This document shows positions 35,777-44,896 of a stretch of 64,000 bases of DNA, in pieces. The notes beneath the pieces were generated by a model that was not told the DNA's origin, searched no databases, and saw nothing but the letters and a program-made list of their open reading frames with translations. Every line of letters starts with the position of its first letter. The first letter of the stretch is position 1. The DNA is from Paenibacillus monticola (lineage in GTDB: Bacteria > Bacillota > Bacilli > Paenibacillales > Paenibacillaceae): positions 310,001 to 374,000 of the forward strand of contig NZ_WJXB01000002.1 in the NCBI RefSeq assembly GCF_009664975.1, given 5' to 3'. Made by a program: the position numbers and the translations under genes.

Positions 35777-35923
35777 TTATATCAAGAATGTTTTAGAAAT
35801 AATTACTAACAGAATGAACAGAACCAATATCGCTGCAGTAGACGTAAATCCACCACCAACACCGCATCCTACTCCACCAACTGGACCTTCATTCCCTCCA
35901 CATGCACCACCATACAGAGCCAT
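35777..35923 (-). CDS. YjcZ-like Gly-rich tiny protein, 48 residues
   Basis: Gly-rich N-terminus with two Cys (MALYGGACGGNEGPVGGVGC then GVGGGFT) followed by the hydrophobic helix AILVLFILLVIISKTFLI, identical to the helix of the 34067 copy. AAAGGAGG precedes ATG 35923. Third family member in 2 kb. Confidence 0.65.
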   Translation of the reverse strand: MALYGGACGGNEGPVGGVGCGVGGGFTSTAAILVLFILLVIISKTFLI

Positions 35924-35941
35924 CAGGTAATTCCTCCTTTA

Positions 35942-36267
35942 TAATTGAATACATCTTAAAATATGCGAATTACCTTTGATCGCTTGGGTATACTGGAAAT
36001 CTTATGCGACGCCCATTTCGTGCTCAATATATATTATATAGAAAACAAAAAAAGCACCGGTTAAGGTGCTTCTTTGACGGACTCTACTGCGACTCGAACA
36101 ACAATTAAGTATTTTTTTCAAGAACCCCACCCTTTTCTTCACACTTGTAAGTAAGTGATATGCTTAATAAACCAGTTGGCCAATTAAAGTAGCTCAAAAA
36201 GCATCAGGTACAAGCGCAACACCGTTCAGTGATCGGGTTCCTCGTTCCACACAGGCTTATTTTCTAC
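35942..36267. other. Gene-free stretch with one terminator-like hairpin
   Basis: 326 bases without a recognised gene. The only structure is AAGCACC/GGTGCTT at 36052-36071, with A- and T-rich flanks, pointing either way. It may belong to a lost gene. Confidence 0.4.
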
Positions 36268-36531
36268 CTAGCTTCTGCTATCCTGCATGTGGATATAGTT
36301 GATACCTTGCGCAGTCAATACAGAACCATTCGTATGTGCGACTAGTACAGTCTTTTTCCCTTTTCCTGTATGCGAAAAGCTAACGTTATGGGCAAGCTTA
36401 TTTTCAATAATCTGTTCTAGAGCGCTGTGAAAGCTGCCCAGTGTCGCTCCTTCAAAATCTTCCAATGCTGGTTCTTTTCCAGCCTCTATGCTCTTGAGAA
36501 TCTGATAAAGCAGTGTTTTTGTTCCGTTCAT
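36268..36531 (-). CDS. YjcQ-like winged-helix protein
   Basis: 87 residues resembling the YjcQ family: an N-terminal helix (LYQILKSIEAGKEPALEDF), a winged-helix-like middle, and the end SVLTAQGINYI. It may bind DNA (inference). ATG 36531 has AGGAGGTG eight bases upstream; the TTG at 36552 would be a longer alternative. Confidence 0.55.
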   Translation of the reverse strand: MNGTKTLLYQILKSIEAGKEPALEDFEGATLGSFHSALEQIIENKLAHNVSFSHTGKGKKTVLVAHTNGSVLTAQGINYIHMQDSRS

Positions 36532-36723
36532 CTGTTTGTTCACCTCCTGCAAGTTTTGTTAGCGTTTACATCATGGATTAGCTACGTACACAAATTATTT
36601 ATGTATACGTTAACACTTTAACACTTATTCGACAGCTGCACCTCATTACCTCTTATTACCAAAATGAATTTAGAGCAGGACATACGCTCCCGCTCCGCCT
36701 TATGGTTCCACAACCCCCCGCCT

Positions 36724-38325
36724 TCACGCCAGCACCTTCAAAACATCATCAATCTTCCGGCTGTGCGACAGCACGCCATAATTCATCCAGGCCATGAAGT
36801 CTACCTCGTAGACGCAGCGGTTGCGGACCGCAGGCAGGCTTCGCCAGAGTGGGGTGTCCAGCAACTCGCGGCCCTCTCCCTCCTGCTTGTCAAAGGTGAT
36901 GAACAGGTGGTCCGCATTCAGGCGGGACAACATCTCGCGGGTAAGATTAACACGCCGTTCTCCCCGGGTCCACTTCTGAACCAGCGGAGGAGATTGCAAG
37001 CCTAGATCCCTGTATAACACATTTCCGATGTAACCAAGCTCCCCGCATCCATACAAAACGACAGCGCAAGCAGATATACGTAGCACAGCGACTGTTTGTG
37101 TGCGGACAGAGCGACGCAGGAGGCTACTAGCTTCTTGAGCCTTATGCTCATAATTCAGCGTAATATCCCGGACTCTGTCCGCTCTTCCACAAATCGCCGC
37201 CATGAACCGGAGTGTCGAACGCCAATCCTCACTACCTAGCGGCAGTTTGAACAGTGGAGCAATCTGGCGGCATTGTTCCAGACTCCAACGCTCACTAGCG
37301 TTATCCAGCATAATCAGCTCCGGCTTATGATCCGACAACGCCCCCCAATCACCGGACGAAATATCGAATTCGGGTACATGATTCAGGCCCAGATAATCCT
37401 GTTTCCCCCATAATGCATGAGAATATTGCACCACTGGAACAATCCCCAGCGCCAGCAGATGATCCTCCAGAAACGGAGCGAAGATGCGCCTATCCTGCTG
37501 TTGGTATCGCCGGTATTGTCCGGGTGCAATGCCAATCGTCCCTTTAAACCGCCGGTTAAAATAATACTCATTGCTATAGCCTACAGCTTGTGCAATGTCA
37601 TACAGGCGGTCACTCGTGAGCAAAAGCAGCTGTTGGGCATGCTCAATCCGAATGGCGTTCATATAATCCAGGGGAAGCTGCCCGGTAATCTCTTTGAACA
37701 GCTGCGTGTAACGGGAACGGCTAGTACCCGCCATGGCTGCGAGTTGATCGACGGTCAGCGTCTCCTTATAGTTCTCCTTCACATAATCGATGGTGCGCTG
37801 CACTCCACTCTTCACGTTCTGTTCCATGGGTGCTGGGGGATTGGCCCGAAAAATAAGCAGCAGCAGCTCCTGAAAGCGGGTATGACTTGCGAACCCTTCA
37901 ATCTCTTCCGTGGAGCAACGTTTCTGATATAAGCTATCCAGCAGCAGCAGACATTGGGAAAAGGGCTGGCAAGTTACCATCCCGCAGCGGATCAACCCAC
38001 TATTGGAAGGCGTATCTATAAGACTGATGCTGTACCCGGCTCTACTAATGATTTCGAATTTCAATTGGTAAAAGCTAATTCCGCCCTCCCCACTCTCGAT
38101 CCGGCCAAGCATTCCTGACTCCAACAGCACGCCAGCTCCTTGTTCCAGAGGAACATAAGCACCGTCCAGCATGATCTGGCCTTGGCCCTCCTTTACAATA
38201 ATCAAAGTATTGTCCTGAAAGACCGTAATTCCACTCTTGTTTATACAAGGCTGATGAATCAGCTCTATATGATTTAAGGAATAGAATAGCGCCTCATACT
38301 TACCTGTTCCGGTATTCTCCGCCAT
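36724..38325 (-). CDS. AraC-family regulator fused to a siderophore-binding domain (Btr-like)
   Basis: 533 residues in three parts: an N-terminal cupin-like sensor (about 1-160), an AraC double helix-turn-helix (about 165-270, with YNEYYFNRRFKGTIGIAPGQ), and a C-terminal domain like periplasmic iron-siderophore binding proteins (about 275-533). This is the layout of Bacillus Btr (YbbB), which senses bacillibactin and activates feuABC (family knowledge). The C-terminal domain shares PIVQ/PVVQ and WGKQDYL with the neighbouring lipoprotein. A Fur box lies before the start and a terminator separates it from the lipoprotein gene upstream. Confidence 0.85.
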   Translation of the reverse strand: MAENTGTGKYEALFYSLNHIELIHQPCINKSGITVFQDNTLIIVKEGQGQIMLDGAYVPLEQGAGVLLESGMLGRIESGEGGISFYQLKFEIISRAGYSISLIDTPSNSGLIRCGMVTCQPFSQCLLLLDSLYQKRCSTEEIEGFASHTRFQELLLLIFRANPPAPMEQNVKSGVQRTIDYVKENYKETLTVDQLAAMAGTSRSRYTQLFKEITGQLPLDYMNAIRIEHAQQLLLLTSDRLYDIAQAVGYSNEYYFNRRFKGTIGIAPGQYRRYQQQDRRIFAPFLEDHLLALGIVPVVQYSHALWGKQDYLGLNHVPEFDISSGDWGALSDHKPELIMLDNASERWSLEQCRQIAPLFKLPLGSEDWRSTLRFMAAICGRADRVRDITLNYEHKAQEASSLLRRSVRTQTVAVLRISACAVVLYGCGELGYIGNVLYRDLGLQSPPLVQKWTRGERRVNLTREMLSRLNADHLFITFDKQEGEGRELLDTPLWRSLPAVRNRCVYEVDFMAWMNYGVLSHSRKIDDVLKVLA

Positions 38326-38343
38326 CTCACTATTCCTCCTAAT

Positions 38344-38358
38344 TGAGAATCATTTTCA
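38344..38358 (-). promoter_or_regulatory. Fur box upstream of the Btr-like regulator
   Basis: TGAGAATCATTTTCA, a 7-1-7 Fur inverted repeat (TGATAAT-N-ATTATCA) with two mismatches, 19 bases before the ATG. Implies derepression under iron limitation. Confidence 0.7.
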
Positions 38359-38380
38359 TTCTTTAGTGTAAAACAAAAAA

Positions 38381-38412
38381 GAAAGCGGATCAACCAAAGT
38401 TGACCCGCTTTC
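38381..38412 (-). terminator. Terminator between the lipoprotein and regulator genes
   Basis: GAAAGCGG / CCGCTTTC outer stem and CAAC/GTTG inner stem, then TTTTTTGTTTT on the minus strand. It lies 22 bases after the lipoprotein stop and shows the two genes are separate transcription units. Confidence 0.85.
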
Positions 38413-38434
38413 TTCATTTTCTCACCTAATTTGC

Positions 38435-39448
38435 TTACTTGACCATGTATTTCAACAAGTCGTCCAGTTTCATGGAGTTCGCCGTAATGGCCCCGGATTG
38501 CCAGTGGGAGCGCTCCATTTTATACACATTGCCGTTTTTGATTGCCGGAATGTTCTGCCACAGCGGACCTTCCAGTGTTTTGTAGGCTTCCTGATTCACT
38601 TGATCATCCCAGGTTCCGTTGTCCGGGAATATGATAATATGATCTGCCTCAAGATCGGGAACCACTTCCTCTGAAATAATGGACTGGAATTCTGTCATAT
38701 TAGCTGCCAGGGGAATAGGCTCAAGTCCAAACTGGCTGTAGATTACTCCGGTATATCTGTTCTTGACACCAAACAATGCAATACTTTTTTCCGCTACATT
38801 CAGCCGAAGAACCGCTACCTTCTCTTTACCGAGCGCAAGCTGCAATTTCGCTTTGCCATCCGCAACCTTTGCTGTGTAATCAGCTAGCACGGATTCGGAT
38901 TTCTCCGGGATGTTCATAACATCTGCAACGGCTTTCAGAATTTCGGCAGAGTCCTGCAGAATACTTTCCTTCAAACGGTAGGTTGGAGCAATCTTGGAAT
39001 ATAGTTCGTACTTCTCCGCATCCACTGCACCATCCACGATAATTAGATCTGGGTTCTGATCTAGCAGTGCCTCCAGACTGCCCGAGATATCGAATAATGG
39101 AACATCCAGGTTCAGATAATCCTGCTTGCCCCAGCTTGGGTGATACCACTGTACGATAGGTGTAACTCCCAAAGCTTTGAGATAATCCTCTACATATATC
39201 CCTGCTACACGCTGCGGATGCGCCGGAACTTCAACCTCACCGAACTCATCGGTTACTATGCGGGTTGCACCTTCCTCCTCTACGCTTGCCTCTGTGCTCT
39301 CCGGTGCTGCACTTGGCTGCACGTTCTCTGTACTGGCCTGTCCTGCTACCTCCAGGGATGCACTATTATCGGCACCGCATGCTGCGAGCCCCATCATCAT
39401 TACCAGCAACACCGCTGACCACATCGTCATTCGACTCCATCTATACAT
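38435..39448 (-). CDS. Iron-siderophore ABC transporter substrate-binding lipoprotein (FeuA-like)
   Basis: Surface lipoprotein that captures a ferric siderophore and hands it to an ABC permease (family knowledge). The lipobox LAAC is at about residue 24, followed by a Ser/Thr/Glu-rich linker. The Fhu-type bilobal binding domain has DEFGEVEVPAHPQRVAG, then ALGVTPIVQWYHPSWGKQDY and the DLIIVDG strand. No permease or ATPase gene is adjacent; it would have to use one encoded elsewhere. ATG 39448 follows GGGGAG. The TTG at 39493 lies inside the Fur box and is rejected. Confidence 0.9.
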   Translation of the reverse strand: MYRWSRMTMWSAVLLVMMMGLAACGADNSASLEVAGQASTENVQPSAAPESTEASVEEEGATRIVTDEFGEVEVPAHPQRVAGIYVEDYLKALGVTPIVQWYHPSWGKQDYLNLDVPLFDISGSLEALLDQNPDLIIVDGAVDAEKYELYSKIAPTYRLKESILQDSAEILKAVADVMNIPEKSESVLADYTAKVADGKAKLQLALGKEKVAVLRLNVAEKSIALFGVKNRYTGVIYSQFGLEPIPLAANMTEFQSIISEEVVPDLEADHIIIFPDNGTWDDQVNQEAYKTLEGPLWQNIPAIKNGNVYKMERSHWQSGAITANSMKLDDLLKYMVK

Positions 39449-39477
39449 CTTTCTCCCCACTCCTGCCTTTTTATCGT

Positions 39478-39492
39478 TGATAATAATTCTCA
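39478..39492 (-). promoter_or_regulatory. Fur box upstream of the siderophore-binding lipoprotein
   Basis: TGATAATAATTCTCA matches the 7-1-7 consensus TGATAAT-N-ATTATCA at 14 of 15 positions. Iron-repressed expression is therefore likely. Confidence 0.85.
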
Positions 39493-39639
39493 ATAACTAC
39501 AACGACAATAATAGCTTATGGGCATTTCCGAGTTCAATGCACTTTCTCTTGGGATTTCTTATACAAACGAATGACTGTGATTACTTTATCAATGGTACCC
39601 TAGTGACCCCGCCCCCTTTATTTAGAAATAGAAAGCGAT

Positions 39640-40479
39640 TCAGCTAAAATCAGTTGCCGTAGCATCGCTTTCCCATGCATCCAGCTCCTTCTGCACACTG
39701 GAGATTTTGTTGCGGGCGACCTCATACGCATCTTTGCCAAGGAATAAATGCAGCGGCGGATTGGCGGAATCGGTGATTCGAATAAGAAGGTCCACCGCTT
39801 TTTCCGGGTCTCCCGGCTGGTTATTGTCATATGCACTCACGGCTGCCTCCTGGGCCTCCCGCTGCGCCTTGTAATCTTCGATGGGATTCGTCGCGTTCAC
39901 ACCCAATGAGCCCTTAGAAAGAAAGTTAGTTCGGAAATAGCCCGGCTTCACCGCCGTGACATGAATGCCAAAGGGCTGAACATCCTGCGCCAGCGCCTCA
40001 CTCATACCATCCACCGCAAATTTGGATGCCGCATAGATCGAACTTCCCCCAAAACCATAATAGCCTGCCGTCGAGGAGAAATTGATAATATGTCCCGATC
40101 TCTGCTGTCTTAGTTGAGGCAGGGCTTGACGGACCACATTAAAGGTGCCGAATACATTCACTTCGAAATTTCGGCGCGCATATTCGTCCGATATTTTCTC
40201 AAAGATTCCAACCTGCCCATAACCCGCATTGTTGACGACAACATCTAGACCGCCGAAATGCTCAATAGTAGCGGAAATGGCCTCTTTAACCGCCTGCTCG
40301 TCTGAAAGGTTGAGCTGTATAGGAAGCAGATTCTCATGCTGGCCTGCGGCTTGCTCTAAATCGGCCACTGTTCTGGATGTTGCAGCTACTTTAGCTCCCC
40401 CAGCCAGAAGTTTTTTAACCAGTGTCAACCCCATCCCTTTGGAAGCGCCTGTTACAAACCATATCTTAGTTGAACTCAT
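39640..40479 (-). CDS. Short-chain dehydrogenase/reductase (SDR)
   Basis: 279 residues of classical SDR type: cofactor loop TGASKGMG (about residues 10-17), NNAGYG, catalytic Ser in NFSSTAGYYG and YAASK. An extended C-terminus of about 30 residues. The Arg following the first strand (TSRTVADL) suggests NADP(H) preference. Substrate unknown. It is divergent from a MerR regulator and has a 19-bp-spacer promoter typical of MerR control. Confidence 0.92.
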   Translation of the reverse strand: MSSTKIWFVTGASKGMGLTLVKKLLAGGAKVAATSRTVADLEQAAGQHENLLPIQLNLSDEQAVKEAISATIEHFGGLDVVVNNAGYGQVGIFEKISDEYARRNFEVNVFGTFNVVRQALPQLRQQRSGHIINFSSTAGYYGFGGSSIYAASKFAVDGMSEALAQDVQPFGIHVTAVKPGYFRTNFLSKGSLGVNATNPIEDYKAQREAQEAAVSAYDNNQPGDPEKAVDLLIRITDSANPPLHLFLGKDAYEVARNKISSVQKELDAWESDATATDFS

Positions 40480-40521
40480 TGTTCATTCATCCTCTCAGCT
40501 TTTAATTTTGCTTGCTTTATA

Positions 40522-40552
40522 AGCATAGAGGTTAAAGTATTATCTAAGTCAA
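40522..40552 (-). promoter_or_regulatory. MerR-type promoter of the SDR gene (19-bp spacer)
   Basis: On the minus strand TTGACT, then 19 bases, then TATGCT. The long spacer is the hallmark of MerR-activated promoters; the spacer contains imperfect TTAGATA/TTAAAGT half-sites. Confidence 0.6.
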
Positions 40553-40652
40553 ATCCATAAAAAAACGGCTTCAAATAAAGGATTTCTATCCACAAACCTT
40601 TTATTTCAGGGATTCCCGGATTGAATACATAGTCATTCGGTAGTACAATAGC

Positions 40653-40667
40653 TTAAAGTTACTTTAA
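40653..40667 (+). promoter_or_regulatory. Palindrome TTAAAGT-T-ACTTTAA upstream of the MerR gene
   Basis: A perfect 15-base palindrome 24 bases before the merR-like start. It could be an autoregulatory operator. It shares the TTAAAGT half-site with the SDR promoter spacer. Confidence 0.5.
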
Positions 40668-40690
40668 CATTACGGCAAAGGAGTTCTATC

Positions 40691-41077
40691 ATGTCCTATA
40701 CGGTTAAGGAAGTTTCGCAAAAAACAGGTGTTCCCGCCCATACACTGCGTTTCTATGAGAAACAGGGGGTGCTGCCTTTCGCCGAGCGCAATGAGAACGG
40801 GAACCGCCTCTATGATGAGTCCAGCATTGAGTGGATTGAGACCATTGTCGCGCTACGTTCGACCGGGATGTCTTTGGCCGATCTGAAGCAGTATCTGGAT
40901 TACTTCCAAGACGGCGACAACACTCTTCTTGAACGCAGACAGCTGATGGCCGATCATAAGGTCAAGGTAGAGGAACAGCTGATGCAGATCATCAAGACCC
41001 TGGAGAAAATCAACTACAAGATGGCACTCTATGATGTGCAATTAAAAGAACTGGAGAACAAGCTGCCTTGTCTCTAA
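40691..41077 (+). CDS. MerR-family transcriptional regulator
   Basis: 128 residues. N-terminal winged helix (SYTVKEVSQKTGVPAHTLRF, then YEKQGVLPFAERNENGNRLY), the linking helix and a coiled-coil dimer helix at about 85-120 ending in ELENKLPCL. No metal-binding Cys pattern, so it may sense a redox or aldehyde signal like the AdhR/YraB branch (inference). AAAGGAG precedes the ATG. Divergent from the SDR it probably activates. Confidence 0.9.
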   Translation: MSYTVKEVSQKTGVPAHTLRFYEKQGVLPFAERNENGNRLYDESSIEWIETIVALRSTGMSLADLKQYLDYFQDGDNTLLERRQLMADHKVKVEEQLMQIIKTLEKINYKMALYDVQLKELENKLPCL

Positions 41078-41217
41078 TCCGTCAAATAGACGGCAAGCTA
41101 TCCAATCAGGCCCTTGAGCACGTTCAGAATGAGGAGAGGCCAGTCTATTACTTTATTTTCTTTGAACACTTAAGTTTATGATTGATTTCTGTACGGATAT
41201 ATTCTACAATAAATTCA

Positions 41218-41232
41218 TAAACGCGTGTTTAC
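41218..41232 (+). promoter_or_regulatory. Putative LacI-family operator before the regulator gene
   Basis: TAAACGCGTGTTTAC, a near-palindrome. A very similar site, TAAACGCGCGTTCAC, lies before the cellobiose phosphorylase gene, suggesting autoregulation by the same repressor. Confidence 0.65.
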
Positions 41233-41262
41233 AAGATGGAGCAACGGTAAAAGGGGGCCAAT

Positions 41263-42318
41263 ATGCGCAGCGAAGATATAGCCAAGTTGGCTGGGGTTTC
41301 CCGAAGCACGGTATCCCGCGTGATCAACAACTATTCCAATGTCCCTGAAGAGACCCGTGCTAAGGTACTGAAGGTAATTGAACAGCATCAGTACGAGCCG
41401 AACAGCTTTGCACGGGCTCTAGCCGGCAAGAAGACGGATACTATCGGGCTATTCGCCATCAGCATGAACGAGAAAGAGAATACGACCCGGATCTATCAGA
41501 ACAACTACTTCGCTCCATTCGTCGATGCCGTAGTGGATACGGCGAATGCCCGCGGCTGTTATGTGCTGATTCACACTGTATACTCTCCCGACGATTTCCT
41601 GAAAGTGAAGCAGGCTTTCCTGCAGAAGCGGATTGACGGCGGCATCATCGTCGGCACTCAGAAGGATATTGATATTGTCCGGGAAATGGTGGGTCTTGAC
41701 TCCCCGCTCGTGCTGATCGATTATGACATTTCAGAGATTATGTCAGAACATCTCGATCGTAATCATCTAGCTGTTGTGAACTCCAAGGATTATGAGGGCG
41801 CAACGGAAGCCATCGAATACTTGATTGGCCTTGGACATGCAGAGATCGGCATCATCTGCGGACGAATGAATACGTATTCTGGACGGGAACGCTACATGGC
41901 CTATGAGGATACGCTGAAGCGGCATGGCCTTCCGCTGAATGAGAACTTCATTCTGCAAGGGGATTTCCTGAAAGAGACGGCTTATGATGAGGTGAAGAAG
42001 CTACTGGCTTCCGGTGGACCTTTACCAACGGCCTTCTTCTCTTCGAACGACGACATGGCTATTTCAGCGATGGAAGCGTTCTCTGAGCAGAATATAGCTG
42101 TTCCTGAGGAGATGTCGATTGCCGGCTTCGATGATATCCAGATGGCCTCGCGCATTCAGCCCAAGTTAACCACCGTCCGCTTGCCGATCTACGAAATGTC
42201 CAAAGCTGCCGTAGAGAAGGTGATCGAGCTGTGCGATTCACAGCAGCCGACCTTTAGCACGATCAGTTTTCCGGCACGGCTGATTGCCAGAGATTCCTGC
42301 CAACCGCCCAAGCAGTAA
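41263..42318 (+). CDS. LacI-family transcriptional regulator of cellobiose use
   Basis: 351 residues. N-terminal LacI helix-turn-helix EDIAKLAGVSRSTVSRVINN (residues 4-23), hinge helix around ARALAGKKT, then a periplasmic-binding-like core (FFSSNDDMAISAMEAF, IAGFDDIQMAS). The downstream gene is cellobiose phosphorylase, and similar operators precede both genes, so it probably represses uptake or phosphorolysis of cellobiose until an inducing sugar binds. GGGGGCC precedes ATG 41263. Confidence 0.9.
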   Translation: MRSEDIAKLAGVSRSTVSRVINNYSNVPEETRAKVLKVIEQHQYEPNSFARALAGKKTDTIGLFAISMNEKENTTRIYQNNYFAPFVDAVVDTANARGCYVLIHTVYSPDDFLKVKQAFLQKRIDGGIIVGTQKDIDIVREMVGLDSPLVLIDYDISEIMSEHLDRNHLAVVNSKDYEGATEAIEYLIGLGHAEIGIICGRMNTYSGRERYMAYEDTLKRHGLPLNENFILQGDFLKETAYDEVKKLLASGGPLPTAFFSSNDDMAISAMEAFSEQNIAVPEEMSIAGFDDIQMASRIQPKLTTVRLPIYEMSKAAVEKVIELCDSQQPTFSTISFPARLIARDSCQPPKQ

Positions 42319-42389
42319 GCTGTTTTATGCATGACTCAGGTTTTTCGAAAAAAACCCCTTTACCCCGAGGGACTTTTTTTTCAGATCTA

Positions 42390-42404
42390 TAAACGCGCGT
42401 TCAC
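42390..42404 (+). promoter_or_regulatory. Putative LacI-family operator before cellobiose phosphorylase
   Basis: TAAACGCGCGTTCAC, matching the upstream operator at 12 of 15 positions. Located 24 bases before the start codon of the phosphorylase gene. Confidence 0.65.
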
Positions 42405-42427
42405 AATCGAAGGGAGACTATTCTCAC

Positions 42428-44863
42428 ATGAAATTCGGAACTTTTGATGACACTCGTAAAGAGTATGTAATTAACACTCCTAAAACGCCTTACCCATGGA
42501 TTAACTACCTCGGCAACGAGCAATTTTTCGGCCTCATCTCAAACACTGCTGGTGGCTATTCCTTCTATAGAGATGCTCGTCTCAGAAGATTAACCCGTTA
42601 CCGCTATAACAATATCCCGATGGATTCGGGTGGACGTTACTACTACCTGTATGATGATGGTGATTTCTGGACCCCGGGCTGGATGCCGGTTAAACGCGAT
42701 CTCGATTTCTACGAATGCCGCCACGGCCTGGGCTACACTTCGATTACTGGCGAACGTAACGGAATTTCTGTTAACCAGCTTGCTTTTGTACCCCTTGGCC
42801 ACAATGCTGAAGTACATCGTCTAGTGGTGAAGAACACGGGCACTGCGCAAAAATCAGTCAAGCTGTTCTCCTTTGCTGAATTCTGTCTGTGGAATGCTCA
42901 GGACGATATGACTAACTTCCAACGCAATCTCAGCACTGGTGAGGTTGAAGTGCAGGATTCCGTGATCTATCACAAAACAGAGTATCGCGAACGCAGAAAT
43001 CACTATGCTTACTACTCTGTGAACAAAAAAATCGACGGTTTCGATACCGACCGTGAAGCCTTCGTAGGCATGTACAATGGCCTGGAAAGTCCACAAGTCG
43101 TAGCTGCCGGAGAAGCAAGTAATTCCGTAGCCAGCGGCTGGTCCCCTATCGGCTCCCACGCGCTGAACATTACGCTTGAACCAGGCGAAGAGCAAAGCTT
43201 CATCTTTGTACTCGGCTACATTGAGAATGAAGAAGACGACAAATGGGAATCCCTGAACGTTATTAACAAAAAACCGGCATTAGCTGTTGTTGAACAATTC
43301 GCTACAGATGCTCAAGTGGACGCTGCACTGGCTGACTTAGCTGCCCATTGGGATAACCTGCTGTCCAAATATCAGATCAAGAGCGGCGACGACAAGCTGG
43401 ATCGCATGGTTAATATCTGGAACCCGTATCAATGTATGGTTACCTTCAACATGTCCCGTTCCGCTTCTTACTTTGAATCCGGTATTGGCCGCGGGATGGG
43501 CTTCCGCGATTCCAATCAGGACTTGCTCGGATTTGTACACCAAATTCCTGAGCGTGCACGCGAACGTATTCTCGACATCGCCGCTACGCAGTTTGAAGAT
43601 GGCAGCGCGTACCACCAATACCAACCACTCACCAAAAAAGGCAATAACGAAGTCGGCACCGGCTTTAATGATGATCCGCTATGGCTGATTTCCGGAACGG
43701 CTGCCTACATCAAAGAAACTGGCGATACTTCCATTCTTGATGAGCAGGTTCCGTTTGACAGCGACCTGAACAACACCGCGACTCTGTTCGAGCACTTGAG
43801 ACTTTCCTTCGAGCATGTCACCAATAATCTCGGACCTCACGGCTTGCCGCTGATCGGCCGGGCGGACTGGAATGACTGTCTGAACCTGAACTGCTTCTCA
43901 ACAGAACCAGGTGAATCCTTCCAGACGACAGCCAACATCGAAGGCCGCGTAGCTGAATCCGTCTTTATCGCGGGCCTGTTCGTCTTCGTTGGACCGGATT
44001 ATGCTGAGATCTGCCGGACGCGCGGATTGAGCGACATTGCTACTGATGCTGAAGACAAAATCGAGAACATGCGTGAAATTACCCTTACGCATGGCTACGA
44101 TGGCGACTGGTTCCTGCGTGCTTATGACCACTACGGTGACAAAGTCGGCAGTAAGGAAAATGAAGAAGGACAAATCTTTATCGAGCCACAAGGGATGTGT
44201 GTTATGGCTGGTATCGGCGTAGAGAATGGCCAAGCCGAAAAAGCTCTTACCTCGGTTAAAGAACGTCTGGATACTAAATATGGTATCGTCTTGCAACAGC
44301 CTCCTTACTCCAAGTATTATCTGAACCTGGGTGAAATTTCGACGTATCCGCCAGGCTACAAAGAAAACGCTGGTATTTTCTGCCACAATAACCCATGGAT
44401 TATGATGGCTGAAACTATGCTGGGCCATGGCGACAGAGCTTTTGAACTGTATGCGAAGATCGCTCCTTCCTACCTGGAGGATATCAGTGAGATTCACCGT
44501 ACCGAGCCTTACGTCTACTCCCAGATGATCGCTGGTAAAGATGCGGTTCGTCACGGGGAAGCGAAGAATTCCTGGTTGACGGGTACTGCGGCTTGGAACT
44601 ATGTAGCGATTACTCAATCGATTCTCGGTATTCAAGCGGATTTCAATGGTCTGAAGATCGATCCTTGTATTCCTACCGAGTGGGACAGCTTCGAAATCAC
44701 CCGTGTCTTCCGTGGAGATACTTATGTGATCCAGATCAAGAACCCGAACCACGTATCCAAAGGTGTAGCTAGTATTACACTGGATGGCGCAGCTGTAGAA
44801 GGCAACATCATCGCTCCTGTGGGCGACGGTGCTGTGCATACAGTTGTTGTAGAGCTTGGTTAA
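42428..44863 (+). CDS. Cellobiose phosphorylase (GH94)
   Basis: Phosphorolyses cellobiose to alpha-D-glucose-1-phosphate and glucose, conserving bond energy (family knowledge). 811 residues, the usual length of GH94 cellobiose phosphorylase. The N-terminal [20 protein letters not shown] and [19 protein letters not shown] blocks and the catalytic [12 protein letters not shown] (Asp480/Asp483 region) are present; [20 protein letters not shown] forms part of the substrate site. No signal peptide: a cytoplasmic enzyme, needing a cellobiose importer not seen here. The close match of these motifs to Clostridium enzymes makes chitobiose phosphorylase less likely. Follows the LacI gene in the same direction. 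Confidence 0.95.
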   Translation: MKFGTFDDTRKEYVINTPKTPYPWINYLGNEQFFGLISNTAGGYSFYRDARLRRLTRYRYNNIPMDSGGRYYYLYDDGDFWTPGWMPVKRDLDFYECRHGLGYTSITGERNGISVNQLAFVPLGHNAEVHRLVVKNTGTAQKSVKLFSFAEFCLWNAQDDMTNFQRNLSTGEVEVQDSVIYHKTEYRERRNHYAYYSVNKKIDGFDTDREAFVGMYNGLESPQVVAAGEASNSVASGWSPIGSHALNITLEPGEEQSFIFVLGYIENEEDDKWESLNVINKKPALAVVEQFATDAQVDAALADLAAHWDNLLSKYQIKSGDDKLDRMVNIWNPYQCMVTFNMSRSASYFESGIGRGMGFRDSNQDLLGFVHQIPERARERILDIAATQFEDGSAYHQYQPLTKKGNNEVGTGFNDDPLWLISGTAAYIKETGDTSILDEQVPFDSDLNNTATLFEHLRLSFEHVTNNLGPHGLPLIGRADWNDCLNLNCFSTEPGESFQTTANIEGRVAESVFIAGLFVFVGPDYAEICRTRGLSDIATDAEDKIENMREITLTHGYDGDWFLRAYDHYGDKVGSKENEEGQIFIEPQGMCVMAGIGVENGQAEKALTSVKERLDTKYGIVLQQPPYSKYYLNLGEISTYPPGYKENAGIFCHNNPWIMMAETMLGHGDRAFELYAKIAPSYLEDISEIHRTEPYVYSQMIAGKDAVRHGEAKNSWLTGTAAWNYVAITQSILGIQADFNGLKIDPCIPTEWDSFEITRVFRGDTYVIQIKNPNHVSKGVASITLDGAAVEGNIIAPVGDGAVHTVVVELG

Positions 44864-44896
44864 GAAGGCGACTGCCTGATCAGCCAATTCAGATTT

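Noticed and set aside
35664..35930. Plus-strand ORF of 88 residues
   Set aside because: Antisense of the YjcZ-like gene at 35777-35923, Pro-rich only because the Gly-rich coding region is read on the other strand.
39449..39493. Upstream TTG start of the siderophore-binding lipoprotein
   Set aside because: It lies inside the Fur box and would put 15 residues before a normal lipoprotein signal peptide.
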